A stretch of 64,000 nucleotides of DNA from Kibdelosporangium aridum (GTDB lineage: Bacteria > Actinomycetota > Actinomycetes > Mycobacteriales > Pseudonocardiaceae). Below are positions 25,437-33,042 of the stretch, piece by piece (within the stretch, counting starts at the first letter, position 1; each line of letters begins with the position of its first letter). The DNA lies in contig NZ_FWXV01000010.1 of assembly GCF_900176515.1 (NCBI RefSeq), forward strand, positions 62,001 through 126,000, given 5' to 3'. The notes below the pieces were generated by a model. That model was not told where the DNA came from. It worked only from the letters and a program-made list of their open reading frames with translations, and did no database searches. The position numbers and the translations under genes were made by a program.

Positions 25437-26207
25437 ATGGCCGTCGCCGATCGACTCGACCTCACCCTGCGGCTGGTACGTAACGCCGAACGGATCTCAC
25501 TGAACGAACTGGCCGACCGGCTGGGCGTCTCGCTGATGACCGTTCGCCGCGACCTTGACGAACTCCAAGCCAAGGGCCTGGTCCAACGAGTGCGCGGCGG
25601 CGCGGTCGCCCTCGCCGCACCCGCGGAGGAAGCCGGATTCGCCGCCCGCGAACCCTGGCAAGCCGCGATCAAACACCGGATCGGCGCGGCGGCCGCCGAA
25701 CTGATCGAGCCAGGCCAGACGATCCTGCTCGACGCCGGGACGACCACAGCGGCCCTCGCGAGCAGCCTCATCGCGCGCGCACCGCTGACAGTGGCCGTGC
25801 TCAGCCTGCAGGCGGCTCACCGCCTCGCCGACCAGCCCGGCATCCGGCTGCTGGTCATCGGCGGCGAATCACGTCCCGGCGAACGCAGCCTCGTCGGCCA
25901 CCTGACCCTGCGAATGCTGGAAGAGCTGTGGTTCGACACCTTCGTGATGTCCATCGGCGCGGTGCACCGTGAACTCGGCTGGTCGGAGTTCTCGATGGAA
26001 GACGCGACGGTGAAGCAGCACGCGCGCTGCCGCGGCGACAAGACGATCGTGGTGGCCGACTCGACCAAGCTCGGCGTACGCGCCTTCGCCCGCGTGGCCG
26101 GCCTCGGGGACGTCGACACATTCGTGACCGACGATCCCGGACCCGGCCCCGCCATGGAGACCCTGAACGACATCCGCGACGTCGGCGTCGACGTCGTACT
26201 GGCCTGA
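25437..26207 (+). CDS. DeoR family transcriptional regulator
   Basis: A 256-residue repressor with an N-terminal DeoR helix-turn-helix (RISLNELADRLGVSLMTVRRDLDEL, about 18-45) and a DeoRC sensor domain (LLDAGTTTAALASSLI and the IGGESRPGERSLVG segment) that normally binds a phosphosugar. It lies divergent to the kinase cluster with a 216-bp gap, and the DUF4406 gene follows after 10 bp, suggesting joint control of a nucleoside or sugar function. Confidence 0.92.
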   Translation: MAVADRLDLTLRLVRNAERISLNELADRLGVSLMTVRRDLDELQAKGLVQRVRGGAVALAAPAEEAGFAAREPWQAAIKHRIGAAAAELIEPGQTILLDAGTTTAALASSLIARAPLTVAVLSLQAAHRLADQPGIRLLVIGGESRPGERSLVGHLTLRMLEELWFDTFVMSIGAVHRELGWSEFSMEDATVKQHARCRGDKTIVVADSTKLGVRAFARVAGLGDVDTFVTDDPGPGPAMETLNDIRDVGVDVVLA

Positions 26208-26217
26208 AGGAGCAGCC

Positions 26218-26574
26218 ATGTCCCTGATGATCCTGGTCGCCGGACCGTACCGGTCAGGCACCGGAGACGACCCCGACAAGCTCGCGGCCAACGTCGACGC
26301 GATGAACCAAGCCGCCCTGCAGGTATTCCGCGCCGGGCACCTGCCAGTCACCGGCGAGGCCCTGGCCCTGCCGTTGATCGAGCTCGCCGGATCGACCAGG
26401 GTCGGCGACGCCGAATTCGACGAGATCTTCCATCCGATAGCCCGGCAGCTGCTGTCCCGATGCGACGCCGTCCTGCGGATAGGCGGACCATCGGCTGGCG
26501 CCGACGAGATGGTCGAGCAGGCCCGTACCGAGGGCAAACAGGTCTTCACCAGCCTGGAAGAGCTCCCAGTCTGA
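26218..26574 (+). CDS. DUF4406 / nucleoside deoxyribosyltransferase-like protein
   Basis: A 118-residue protein with AAGGAG five nt before the ATG. The N-terminal ILVAGPYRSG and the later RCDAVLRIGGPSAGADEMVEQA segment match the DUF4406 branch of the nucleoside 2-deoxyribosyltransferase fold; the catalytic Glu-type residue of true transferases cannot be confirmed by eye. It is translated with the DeoR regulator, which fits nucleoside or phosphosugar metabolism. Confidence 0.8.
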   Translation: MSLMILVAGPYRSGTGDDPDKLAANVDAMNQAALQVFRAGHLPVTGEALALPLIELAGSTRVGDAEFDEIFHPIARQLLSRCDAVLRIGGPSAGADEMVEQARTEGKQVFTSLEELPV

Positions 26575-26624
26575 TGCGCCCGATGCAACCGAATGGACGG
26601 ACCGCGCAGGGTCTACGTAGCGGA

Positions 26625-26643
26625 TTCCGTAGTGCCACGGATA
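26625..26643 (+). promoter_or_regulatory. Shared promoter box, copy 1 (before the SnoaL-like gene)
   Basis: 19-nt element with core GTAGTGCCACGGATA, 34 nt before the ATG at 26678. It matches copy 2 (27176-27194) at 17 of 19 positions with the same 34-nt spacing to the next gene. A CTACG-N10-CGTAG inverted repeat (26613-26632) overlaps its left side. Confidence 0.6.
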
Positions 26644-26677
26644 CCCCGAATGGCCGACTCGGAGCAAGATTTCCAGC

Positions 26678-27163
26678 ATGAGCGATCGGTCTGCGCCCAA
26701 CTCGCGGTACAAGAACCACGTCCTCGCGCTCAACCACGCCTTCAACACCGGCGACTTGTCAGGCGTGGACGACCTGCTCACGCCCGACTTCGCCGAGCGG
26801 GACATGCCACCAGGCCCGGAGGGGTACAAGACCGCGGTCCGCCAGTTGCGCGCGGCGCTGGCAGACCCCCGGTCGGAGGTGCTCGGCCTGGTCGCCGAGG
26901 GGTCCACAGTGGTGCTGCGGGTCCGGCTCACCGGCGTGCACGTGGGCGAGATAGTCGGGGTGGCGCCCACAAGGCGCAAGGTCGACGTCGAGCAGATCCA
27001 CTTCTACGAAGGCCGTGACGGCAGGCTGGCCACCCACCACTACATCCGGGACGACCTGGCACTGCTGGATCAACTGGGCGTGCGCTCGGACGTGCAGGCA
27101 ACGATGTACCTGCGGCCTGGCCGCCAGACCAAACACGGATACATGGCTCGCTTCGCGGGGTGA
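26678..27163 (+). CDS. SnoaL-like (NTF2 fold) protein
   Basis: A 161-residue small alpha+beta protein of the SnoaL/ester cyclase-like NTF2 superfamily. Helix-loop start (NHVLALNHAFNTGDLSGVDDLLTPDF), central RVRLTGVHVGE strand and C-terminal IHFYEGRDGRLATHHYIRDDLALLDQLGV. It is a clear paralogue of the gene at 49536-50003 (shared VAEG, VGE, APTR, YEGRDGRLATH and LLDQLGV). No catalytic role can be assigned; relatives include polyketide cyclases and stress-linked binding proteins. The ribosome site is weak (GGAGCAAG, 13 nt). Confidence 0.82.
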   Translation: MSDRSAPNSRYKNHVLALNHAFNTGDLSGVDDLLTPDFAERDMPPGPEGYKTAVRQLRAALADPRSEVLGLVAEGSTVVLRVRLTGVHVGEIVGVAPTRRKVDVEQIHFYEGRDGRLATHHYIRDDLALLDQLGVRSDVQATMYLRPGRQTKHGYMARFAG

Positions 27164-27175
27164 CGCGCGCCGAGA

Positions 27176-27194
27176 TTACGTGGTGCCACGGATA
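27176..27194 (+). promoter_or_regulatory. Shared promoter box, copy 2 (before the phosphohistidine-domain gene)
   Basis: Core ACGTGGTGCCACGGATA containing the perfect palindrome CGTGG-TG-CCACG. It lies 34 nt before ATG 27229, exactly as copy 1 lies before its gene, and this supports ATG 27229 as the true start. Confidence 0.6.
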
Positions 27195-27228
27195 GCGCAT
27201 GTGGACCGCGATAGCCACGATTTCGGCC

Positions 27229-28881
27229 ATGGAGAACAAACGGGGGCTGATCGACGACGTGCCCGTCGAGCAGGTGCCGATAGAAGTGCGAGTGCCACCG
27301 GGATTCTGGCAGCGCGAGGAAGCGCACATGCCGATGCCGCTCACCCCCATGACCGAATCGACGATGACAGCCGACCGCGCCTTCAAGCAGGCCTGCGCCG
27401 AGCACGGCCTGCTTGTCGAGCCGCACCTGGCATCGATCGGAGGCTGGCACTACCTCTCCATGCAGCCGGTGGGCGGCAAACCAGACGCCCCACCCCCACC
27501 CGGCTGGCTAATGCCTTTGCTGCTGCGGCTATCGCCCGCCAGCCGCGAACGAATGCGTCGCTCCAAGGAAGCCACCCGCACCCACTTCGCGGACGAACTG
27601 GTCGACCGCTGGACCACCAAGTGGCAGCCCGAGTTCGAACGCCGAATCGCCGAACTCCGCGACGCGGACCTGGCGGCCCTGACCGTCGACCAGTTCATCG
27701 CCCACTTCACCGCAGCCCGCGAACTGGCCGACGACGGCACACTCACTCATTTCCGAGTCAACCTCGCGAACTGGCTGGCCCTCGCGGACCTGGCCACCGC
27801 ATGCCGCGACCTACTCGGCTGGCAACAAACCGACGTCGACAACCTGCTGGCGGGCCTGTCGCCCAGAACCAGCGAACCCGCCAGAAAACTGGCCGCCCTG
27901 GCCGGAAAGAGCGAAGACGCCCCGGAATTCACGCAATACGCGCGCCTCTATGGCTGCCGGTCACTGACCGTCGAACTATCGAACCCGACCATCGCGGAAC
28001 TCCCAGGCCTGGCCAGGCGCCTGCTGCAAGACCAGATCGCCCGCGGATTCAACCCGGCAACCAGCGCGGAGGAACTGGCCCGCAAACGCGCCGAAGCCGC
28101 CGCCGAAGCCCGAAGTTCCTTGCGTGGCCGGGAACTGGCCTGGTTCGAGCGTGCACTCGCCCGTGCCACCAAGGCCTACCCGATACGCGAGGACAACGTC
28201 TTCTTCACCATCGACAGCCCCAACGCATTGCTCAGGTACGCGGCCTTGGAAGCCGGACGACGCCTGGCACACAACGGCCAGATCGACACGCACTCAGACG
28301 TGTTCTTCCTCAAAGCCGACGAAGCCCTCGCCGCACTCCAAGGCAGCACCGGCATGCAGACACTCGTCGTTCTGCGCAAAGGAGAACGCCAGTGGGCCAT
28401 AGCCAACCCTGGACCACCCAGCTACGGCCACGACCACGGCCAACCAGACACCCGGTGGCTGCGCTCGGACCTACGCAAGAGCACAGAAGCCCTCCTTTGG
28501 GCCGCCGAACGCGTACTGGCACCCAAACTCAGCAACCGCGTCACCGCCGAACCAAAACCCGCCACACTGACCGGCATTGCCGGCTCCGCCGGCCGCTACC
28601 GAGGCACAGCCAGAGTAATCAACTCGGAGGACGAATTCGGCAAGCTTCAAGCCGGTGACGTCCTCGTCTGCCCAACGACGCGGCCATCGTGGTCAATACT
28701 GTTCCCGTCAGCCGGTGCCATCGTCACCGACGCAGGCGGCCCACTGTCCCACCCGGCCATCATCGCCCGCGAGTACCGCATTCCGGCGGTAGTCGCGACC
28801 GGGTTCGCAACCACCACCCTGCACGACGGCCAAGTGGTCACAGTGGACGGTGCACGAGGAGTCGTGGAGGTCGAGGCGTGA
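27229..28881 (+). CDS. Stand-alone PEP-utilising/phosphohistidine-domain protein (rifampin phosphotransferase C-terminal type, no ATP-grasp)
   Basis: About 550 residues. The C-terminal 80 residues form the swivelling phosphohistidine domain of the PEP synthase/PPDK/rifampin phosphotransferase family, with the catalytic His in TDAGGPLSHPAIIAREY. The N-terminus (VPPGFWQREEAHMPMPLTPM) resembles the linker following the ATP-grasp domain in rifampin phosphotransferases, and the long helical middle resembles their substrate domain. The ATP-grasp part that charges the His is absent and no candidate lies nearby. ATG 27229 is preferred over 27199 from promoter-box spacing. The stop overlaps the methyltransferase start by 4 bp. 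Confidence 0.82.
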   Translation: MENKRGLIDDVPVEQVPIEVRVPPGFWQREEAHMPMPLTPMTESTMTADRAFKQACAEHGLLVEPHLASIGGWHYLSMQPVGGKPDAPPPPGWLMPLLLRLSPASRERMRRSKEATRTHFADELVDRWTTKWQPEFERRIAELRDADLAALTVDQFIAHFTAARELADDGTLTHFRVNLANWLALADLATACRDLLGWQQTDVDNLLAGLSPRTSEPARKLAALAGKSEDAPEFTQYARLYGCRSLTVELSNPTIAELPGLARRLLQDQIARGFNPATSAEELARKRAEAAAEARSSLRGRELAWFERALARATKAYPIREDNVFFTIDSPNALLRYAALEAGRRLAHNGQIDTHSDVFFLKADEALAALQGSTGMQTLVVLRKGERQWAIANPGPPSYGHDHGQPDTRWLRSDLRKSTEALLWAAERVLAPKLSNRVTAEPKPATLTGIAGSAGRYRGTARVINSEDEFGKLQAGDVLVCPTTRPSWSILFPSAGAIVTDAGGPLSHPAIIAREYRIPAVVATGFATTTLHDGQVVTVDGARGVVEVEA

Positions 28882-29831
28882 GCACGCCATACCTCAACCT
28901 CACCAACGCAGCAGGCAAAGTCGCTGCGTTCTCCACCGCCGTCCGTCTAGGCCTGCTCGACCGCATCGACCGCGAACCCGCCAACCCAGCCGAACTCGCC
29001 CGCACCTGCGGCGCCACCGAACGCGGTGTCCGCGTCGTCCTAGCCGCACTCGCCGAAGGCGGCTTCGTCGAGCAACTCGCCGACGGCCGCTACCGCCCAG
29101 TGTTGACCGGCCTAGCCGCTCTGCACCCCCTAATCCCCTTGTGGGACCACCTTCCTGACGCGGTGAGGACCGGCATCCCCGTCTACGACCCGAACTCCGC
29201 GTCGCCAGGCAATGCGATCTACCCGCGAACCATGACGTACCTGGCCAGCCTCTGGGGCGATGCAGTCGATCACGCCATCTCAACACTCCCAGCAGCGACA
29301 AGGATCCTGGACGTCGGCGCAGGCGCGGAACCGTGGACGATCTCGTACTGCCGCGGGCATCCGAAAAGCCACATCACCGCGCTCGACCTACCGGAGGTAC
29401 TGCCCTCGACCCGACGTGCGGTGTCGCGAGCGGGTCTCACCGACCGCTACACATTTCTCCCTGGCGACGTCCTCACCACCCCACTCGAACCGTGCACCTA
29501 CGACCTGATCATCGTGGCTCAAGTCTGCAGCCTGTTCGATCGATCCAACGGATCCGCCCTGATCAAGCGACTCACTCCAGCATTGGCCGAAGAAGGTGTC
29601 CTGGCCATCATCGACACCCTCGCCGGCGCACCTGGCTCAGCGATGCAAGAGCTATCGCTGTACCTACGCACACAGGCAGGCGCCGTCCACCAACCAGACG
29701 CCTATTACGAATGGCTCGCTGACGCGGGTCTCACGGATATAACCAGCACAGATCTTCCGACCACGCTGGCGATCGCCGTGCTGACCGGCCGCAAACCCCG
29801 TCAGTCCGCTTCCGCGCACGACAACCGATGA
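28878..29831 (+). CDS. SAM-dependent O-methyltransferase (acetylserotonin/polyketide type)
   Basis: About 317 residues, GTG start in a GTGA overlap with the preceding gene. An N-terminal winged-helix dimerisation domain (LGLLDRIDREPANPAELARTCGATERGVRVVLAAL) precedes a class I methyltransferase fold with ILDVGAGAEPW (SAM glycine motif), ITALDLPEV (acidic loop) and a YDLIIVAQ strand. This domain order is that of small-molecule O-methyltransferases of secondary metabolism. A catalytic His is not obvious. Coupling to a phosphohistidine protein is unusual. Confidence 0.87.
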   Translation: MSTPYLNLTNAAGKVAAFSTAVRLGLLDRIDREPANPAELARTCGATERGVRVVLAALAEGGFVEQLADGRYRPVLTGLAALHPLIPLWDHLPDAVRTGIPVYDPNSASPGNAIYPRTMTYLASLWGDAVDHAISTLPAATRILDVGAGAEPWTISYCRGHPKSHITALDLPEVLPSTRRAVSRAGLTDRYTFLPGDVLTTPLEPCTYDLIIVAQVCSLFDRSNGSALIKRLTPALAEEGVLAIIDTLAGAPGSAMQELSLYLRTQAGAVHQPDAYYEWLADAGLTDITSTDLPTTLAIAVLTGRKPRQSASAHDNR

Positions 29832-29946
29832 AGCCCGGAGGTACAGCACCAGTGTCGACAATCGCGAAACTCAGACGGACAGTCGCAGGCTCTCCAGTGC
29901 GACCGGGAAAGTTTCCCGGCCAATCTAGGTGCATGGTCCCTACCGT

Positions 29947-29960
29947 TTGGGGGTCCCCAA
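29947..29960. promoter_or_regulatory. Inverted repeat TTGGGG-GT-CCCCAA upstream of the NarL-type regulator
   Basis: Perfect 6-bp arms with a 2-nt spacer, 89-102 bp before the ATG at 30049. It is a candidate (auto)regulatory operator for a LuxR-type regulator. Confidence 0.35.
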
Positions 29961-30048
29961 GCGAGACGATCCGAGAATGCAGGCCGTGTCAGCCCGCCAC
30001 ACGCTGGGCGTGGAACGGAGTCCCGCCGAAGACGACGGAGACGACGCG

Positions 30049-30705
30049 ATGACTTCGCTGCCACCGGAGAAAGAACTGACGGTGGTCCTCGCGGACGACC
30101 ACCCGGTAGTTCGGGGCGGATTGACGGCATTGCTCTCCTCCGTCGAAGGGATCACGGTTGTCGCCGAAGCGACCAACGGCCGTGAAGCCGTTGAGGAAAC
30201 GGTGAAGCACCGACCGGACGTGTTGCTTGTCGACCTCCAAATGCCTGACTTGAACGGAATCGCGGCCACCCGTGAGGTCCTGAAAGCCGCACCCGAAGTG
30301 GCGGTACTGGTCCTCACGATGTTCCACGACGACGAGTCGGTTGTCTCGGCGATGCGCGCGGGCGCCAGGGGCTACATCCTCAAAGGCGCGGGCCAGGAGG
30401 ACATCGTCCGTGCCGTGCGCGGCGTCGCGGCGGGCGAGGCGATCTTCGGTCAGAATGTGGCGCACCGAGTTCTGGATCTGCTCGCCACACCGCGGACAGC
30501 CGAACCGTTCCCTGATTTGACTGCCCGTGAACGGGAAGTGCTCGACTTGGTGGCAGCGGGGCTCGGCAACGCCGTGATCGCCCGGCAGCTGCACTTGGCG
30601 CCGAAGACCGTCAGCAATCACATCTCAGCGATCTTCGCCAAGCTGCGGGTCGTGGACCGCGCTGCGGCGATCGTGCGGGCACGGGAAGCAGGCCTTGGCC
30701 GCTAG
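30049..30705 (+). CDS. Response regulator, NarL/FixJ (LiaR/DegU-like) family
   Basis: About 218 residues from ATG 30049 (MTSLPPEKEL); the frame is open to 29929 but the extra residues are not receiver-like. Receiver: LADDHPVVRGG, acceptor Asp in LLVDLQMPD, Thr in VLTMFHDD, Lys in YILKGAGQED. LuxR-type HTH: LTAREREVLDLVAAGLGNAVIARQLHLAPKTVSNH. No kinase is adjacent; the nearest candidate partner is the large kinase at 33035, separated by the HNH and lipoprotein genes. Confidence 0.92.
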   Translation: MTSLPPEKELTVVLADDHPVVRGGLTALLSSVEGITVVAEATNGREAVEETVKHRPDVLLVDLQMPDLNGIAATREVLKAAPEVAVLVLTMFHDDESVVSAMRAGARGYILKGAGQEDIVRAVRGVAAGEAIFGQNVAHRVLDLLATPRTAEPFPDLTAREREVLDLVAAGLGNAVIARQLHLAPKTVSNHISAIFAKLRVVDRAAAIVRAREAGLGR

Positions 30706-31859
30706 GCAGCGGGTTCTTCATACCGTTCGGCCACGATCTGCCGTACTTGTCCGGTGGGTGTCATGAAGACCATCCGGCCTGATTCAGGTTGTGTGAGCAT
30801 CCAGCCCTTCGTCCGCTCGTACATCAGCCGATGGCGCTTGCACAGCAAGAAGTAGTCACGTTCGCGGAACCGCCGTCGACGGCCTGCCTTCTTCTTCGAT
30901 GTCCTCTGCACAGTGCACTTTCGCGCAGGGACGCGACATCCGGGTTGTCGGCAGGTGCGGTCCCGCATCCTGATCCGATCGGCGAACCCGTCCGAGGCGT
31001 ACCGGCGTGGGCTCGCCTCCAGCACGTTACCGAAGTCGTCAGTGATGATTCGCCTGAGCACTCCGTTCTTCGCGAGCTCACGGCATTGCTCGGCGGTGAT
31101 CGGCCCGTACTCGGAAAGTTCACCAGGCTTGTTGTTAAGACCGATCAACGTGGTCAGCGGCACCGTGACGTTTATGTGGGCCTGCACTCGCTCCATGTCA
31201 TTGCCTACAAGGAGATCCAGCAGTACGTCAGCCCTGCGCTGAGCGAGGGTCCGAGTGTCGTCCGGAGTCTTTGACTGATGAGCCAGGTGATTCAACACGT
31301 TGTAAGTTGCTTCGACCTCACCGGCCAGCATCGTGGCGACGAGTTTGGCTGAGCCGTCCTCACCCTTTCGAGTCACGACATCACGTAGTTCCTCCTTCTG
31401 TTTTCGTTTTCGTTCGGCGGACTCTGGGTCGGCCTTCATCGCCTGACGACGTAGCGCACGTCGATACTCTTGGTACGTCGCATGTGGTCCGTGGGCGAGC
31501 ACGGAATTCTCGACTGCGAGGGCGTCCTCATCGGACAGTCCTTTGGTGATCTGACAGGTCGCGCGCACTCGCGCCAGGTCGATGGTGCCTTTCTCCAAGG
31601 CATCGAGAGTGGCGGGTAGTCGGCGGACGATGTACTCGGCTTCCAGAATCCGTTGTGTGGCAATCCTTATCGAGGTGTGCAAGGTGGCGGCAACCTCTTC
31701 CGGTGCGCCGTCGGCGAGCTTGATCCCTGGACGACCAGGCGGCATGCACTCCGCGTACTTGGCGAAGTCACGGATTTGCGCAGCTGCCCAGTAGGCCTGC
31801 TGCTTCTCGGCGATGTGGATGGAGGCTATGGCCCTGGTTTCGGGCTTGGTTTCATGCAT
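30702..31859 (-). CDS. DUF222/13E12-type HNH-endonuclease-like protein with degenerate active site
   Basis: About 385 residues from ATG 31859. DUF222 region about 20-290 (ILEAEYIVRRLPATLDALEKGTIDLARVR, TLAQRRADVLLDLL), then an HNH-like zinc region CRQPGCRVPARKC...LLCKRHRLMYERTKGW. The Cys and final Cys-His pattern is present, but the catalytic D-H-x-x-x-W segment expected after the first Cys motif reads TVQRTSKKKAGRRRR, so the nuclease is probably inactive. The frame extends to 31988, but that part crosses a perfect operator palindrome and a terminator. It overlaps the regulator gene by 4 bp on the opposite strand. Confidence 0.85.
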   Translation of the reverse strand: MHETKPETRAIASIHIAEKQQAYWAAAQIRDFAKYAECMPPGRPGIKLADGAPEEVAATLHTSIRIATQRILEAEYIVRRLPATLDALEKGTIDLARVRATCQITKGLSDEDALAVENSVLAHGPHATYQEYRRALRRQAMKADPESAERKRKQKEELRDVVTRKGEDGSAKLVATMLAGEVEATYNVLNHLAHQSKTPDDTRTLAQRRADVLLDLLVGNDMERVQAHINVTVPLTTLIGLNNKPGELSEYGPITAEQCRELAKNGVLRRIITDDFGNVLEASPRRYASDGFADRIRMRDRTCRQPGCRVPARKCTVQRTSKKKAGRRRRFRERDYFLLCKRHRLMYERTKGWMLTQPESGRMVFMTPTGQVRQIVAERYEEPAA

Positions 31860-31925
31860 GCGACCGACCGTAGCCCGGGGGTCTGACAGTTTTGGTTCGT
31901 TCTCGGTGTGTCGGTTGGGGATGTT

Positions 31926-31948
31926 CGTACGAACGGACCGTTCGTACG
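31926..31948. promoter_or_regulatory. Perfect 23-bp palindrome upstream of the HNH gene
   Basis: 11-bp arms CGTACGAACGG and CCGTTCGTACG around one base, 67-89 bp upstream of ATG 31859. The form is that of a TetR-type operator. The inner CGAAC-N5-GTTCG resembles the actinobacterial LexA box (CGAAC-N4-GTTCG) but has one extra spacer base. Confidence 0.65.
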
Positions 31949-31973
31949 GTCTTTCCCTGCTCAGACCCCAGAA

Positions 31974-32006
31974 AATCACCCCGCCCAAGGACTGGGCGGG
32001 GTGATT
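31974..32006 (-). terminator. Rho-independent terminator of the lipoprotein gene
   Basis: Perfect 14-bp stem (31974-31987 with 31993-32006), 5-nt loop, followed on the minus strand by TTTTC; 47 bp after the lipoprotein stop. Confidence 0.9.
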
Positions 32007-32052
32007 CCCTGACCGATCACCGGCTGGGGGGACGGCGATCGGCAGCCTGTGT

Positions 32053-32862
32053 TCAGTTGCCTTCGACCTCGTTGGGTGCCGGGATATCGATCTTGACCGG
32101 CACGCCGTAGTCGAGGAAGTCCCAAGTCATCGATCCACCCGATACCGACATCTGAAGCCTGGCAAGCCTTCCCTTACTGTCGACGAAGAGCTTCATGGCG
32201 CTGGAGGCGTCGCCGGGCAAGCCCGACGTGTCCTTGTCTTCGGCGGGAATCTTGGCCGGATCGACGGTCACGTTGTAGCGAGTCGTGGGAACGCCGCGTA
32301 CGGTCTCGGTGCCGTCCGGGGTGACGTCCGCGATCTCCTTGATCTCATCGATGAACCGCATCGGGTCACTGCTCGCGCCTTGGCTGCTGTTGCCGCCGCC
32401 GCCCAACTGCCCCAACGACGCTTCCAGTTCCTTCAGATCGGTCTTCGACCACCTCGGCGCCGGTGCGCCGTCAGCGGAGGTTCTCATGTAGATGGCATCA
32501 CCGTCGGCGACGATGCTCACCGTCATCTTCTTGCCGCCCATGTCCATCACGGACTCGACCTTGGAGCGATTGCTCTTGAAGTCAAACGCACCCGTGCTGG
32601 TCCAGCCGCCCACACCGGCGCCGCCCTGCCCCGTGAACTCCAGCTTCGCCTCGATCTTGCAGCTGAACTCGTCCCGCGTGGTCTTCGCGGCGTTGGAGAT
32701 CAGCGCCTTCGGGTCGGCGTTGGCCTGACCGCCCGGGTTCGGGGCCTGCTGTTCCACGCCGCCGCCGGGTACAGGACTGCCGGGCACGGTGGCCGTTCCG
32801 CAGCCGGCCAGGCCGAGCACACACAGCGCGACTGTGGCAATGACGCCAGATCGTGTACGCAT
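32053..32862 (-). CDS. LppX/LprG-like lipoprotein
   Basis: About 269 residues starting at ATG 32862. Signal peptide with lipobox LAGC (Cys about residue 21), then a Pro/Gly/Gln linker and a single domain with repeated beta-strand pattern (TSTGAFDFKSNRSKVESVMDMGGKKM, DGDAIYMR, TRYNVTVDP, FVDSKGRLARLQM) resembling the LolA-like LppX_LprAFG fold. Members carry lipids or lipoglycans across the envelope; the cargo is unknown. It is divergent from the large kinase gene and has its own terminator. Confidence 0.8.
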   Translation of the reverse strand: MRTRSGVIATVALCVLGLAGCGTATVPGSPVPGGGVEQQAPNPGGQANADPKALISNAAKTTRDEFSCKIEAKLEFTGQGGAGVGGWTSTGAFDFKSNRSKVESVMDMGGKKMTVSIVADGDAIYMRTSADGAPAPRWSKTDLKELEASLGQLGGGGNSSQGASSDPMRFIDEIKEIADVTPDGTETVRGVPTTRYNVTVDPAKIPAEDKDTSGLPGDASSAMKLFVDSKGRLARLQMSVSGGSMTWDFLDYGVPVKIDIPAPNEVEGN

Positions 32863-33029
32863 GTGCTTCGTCCTCCGTGGCAGGGTGTTGGTGCTGTGTC
32901 CCTCGACGACGACAACTCTGGAGCACCAGAACGCCCAAATGACAGGGGCATGTCCCGGGAAAGAGCGGGAAACTGTCCGGATGAGATCGGGACCCCGATC
33001 CCAGGACAAAACAGCCGAAACGACGGAGT

Positions 33030-33042
33030 ATTACGTGGTGCC
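33030..33042 (+). promoter_or_regulatory. Half-copy of the shared promoter box at the start of the large sensor kinase gene
   Basis: ATTACGTGGTGCC is identical over 13 nt to 27175-27187. Here it includes the GTG start codon at 33035, so part of the match may be accidental or the site may act as an operator within the start region. Confidence 0.35.

Noticed and set aside
31929..31945. Classical LexA (SOS) box before the HNH gene
   Set aside because: The spacer between CGAAC and GTTCG is 5 nt rather than 4, so it is listed only as a palindrome of unknown regulator.
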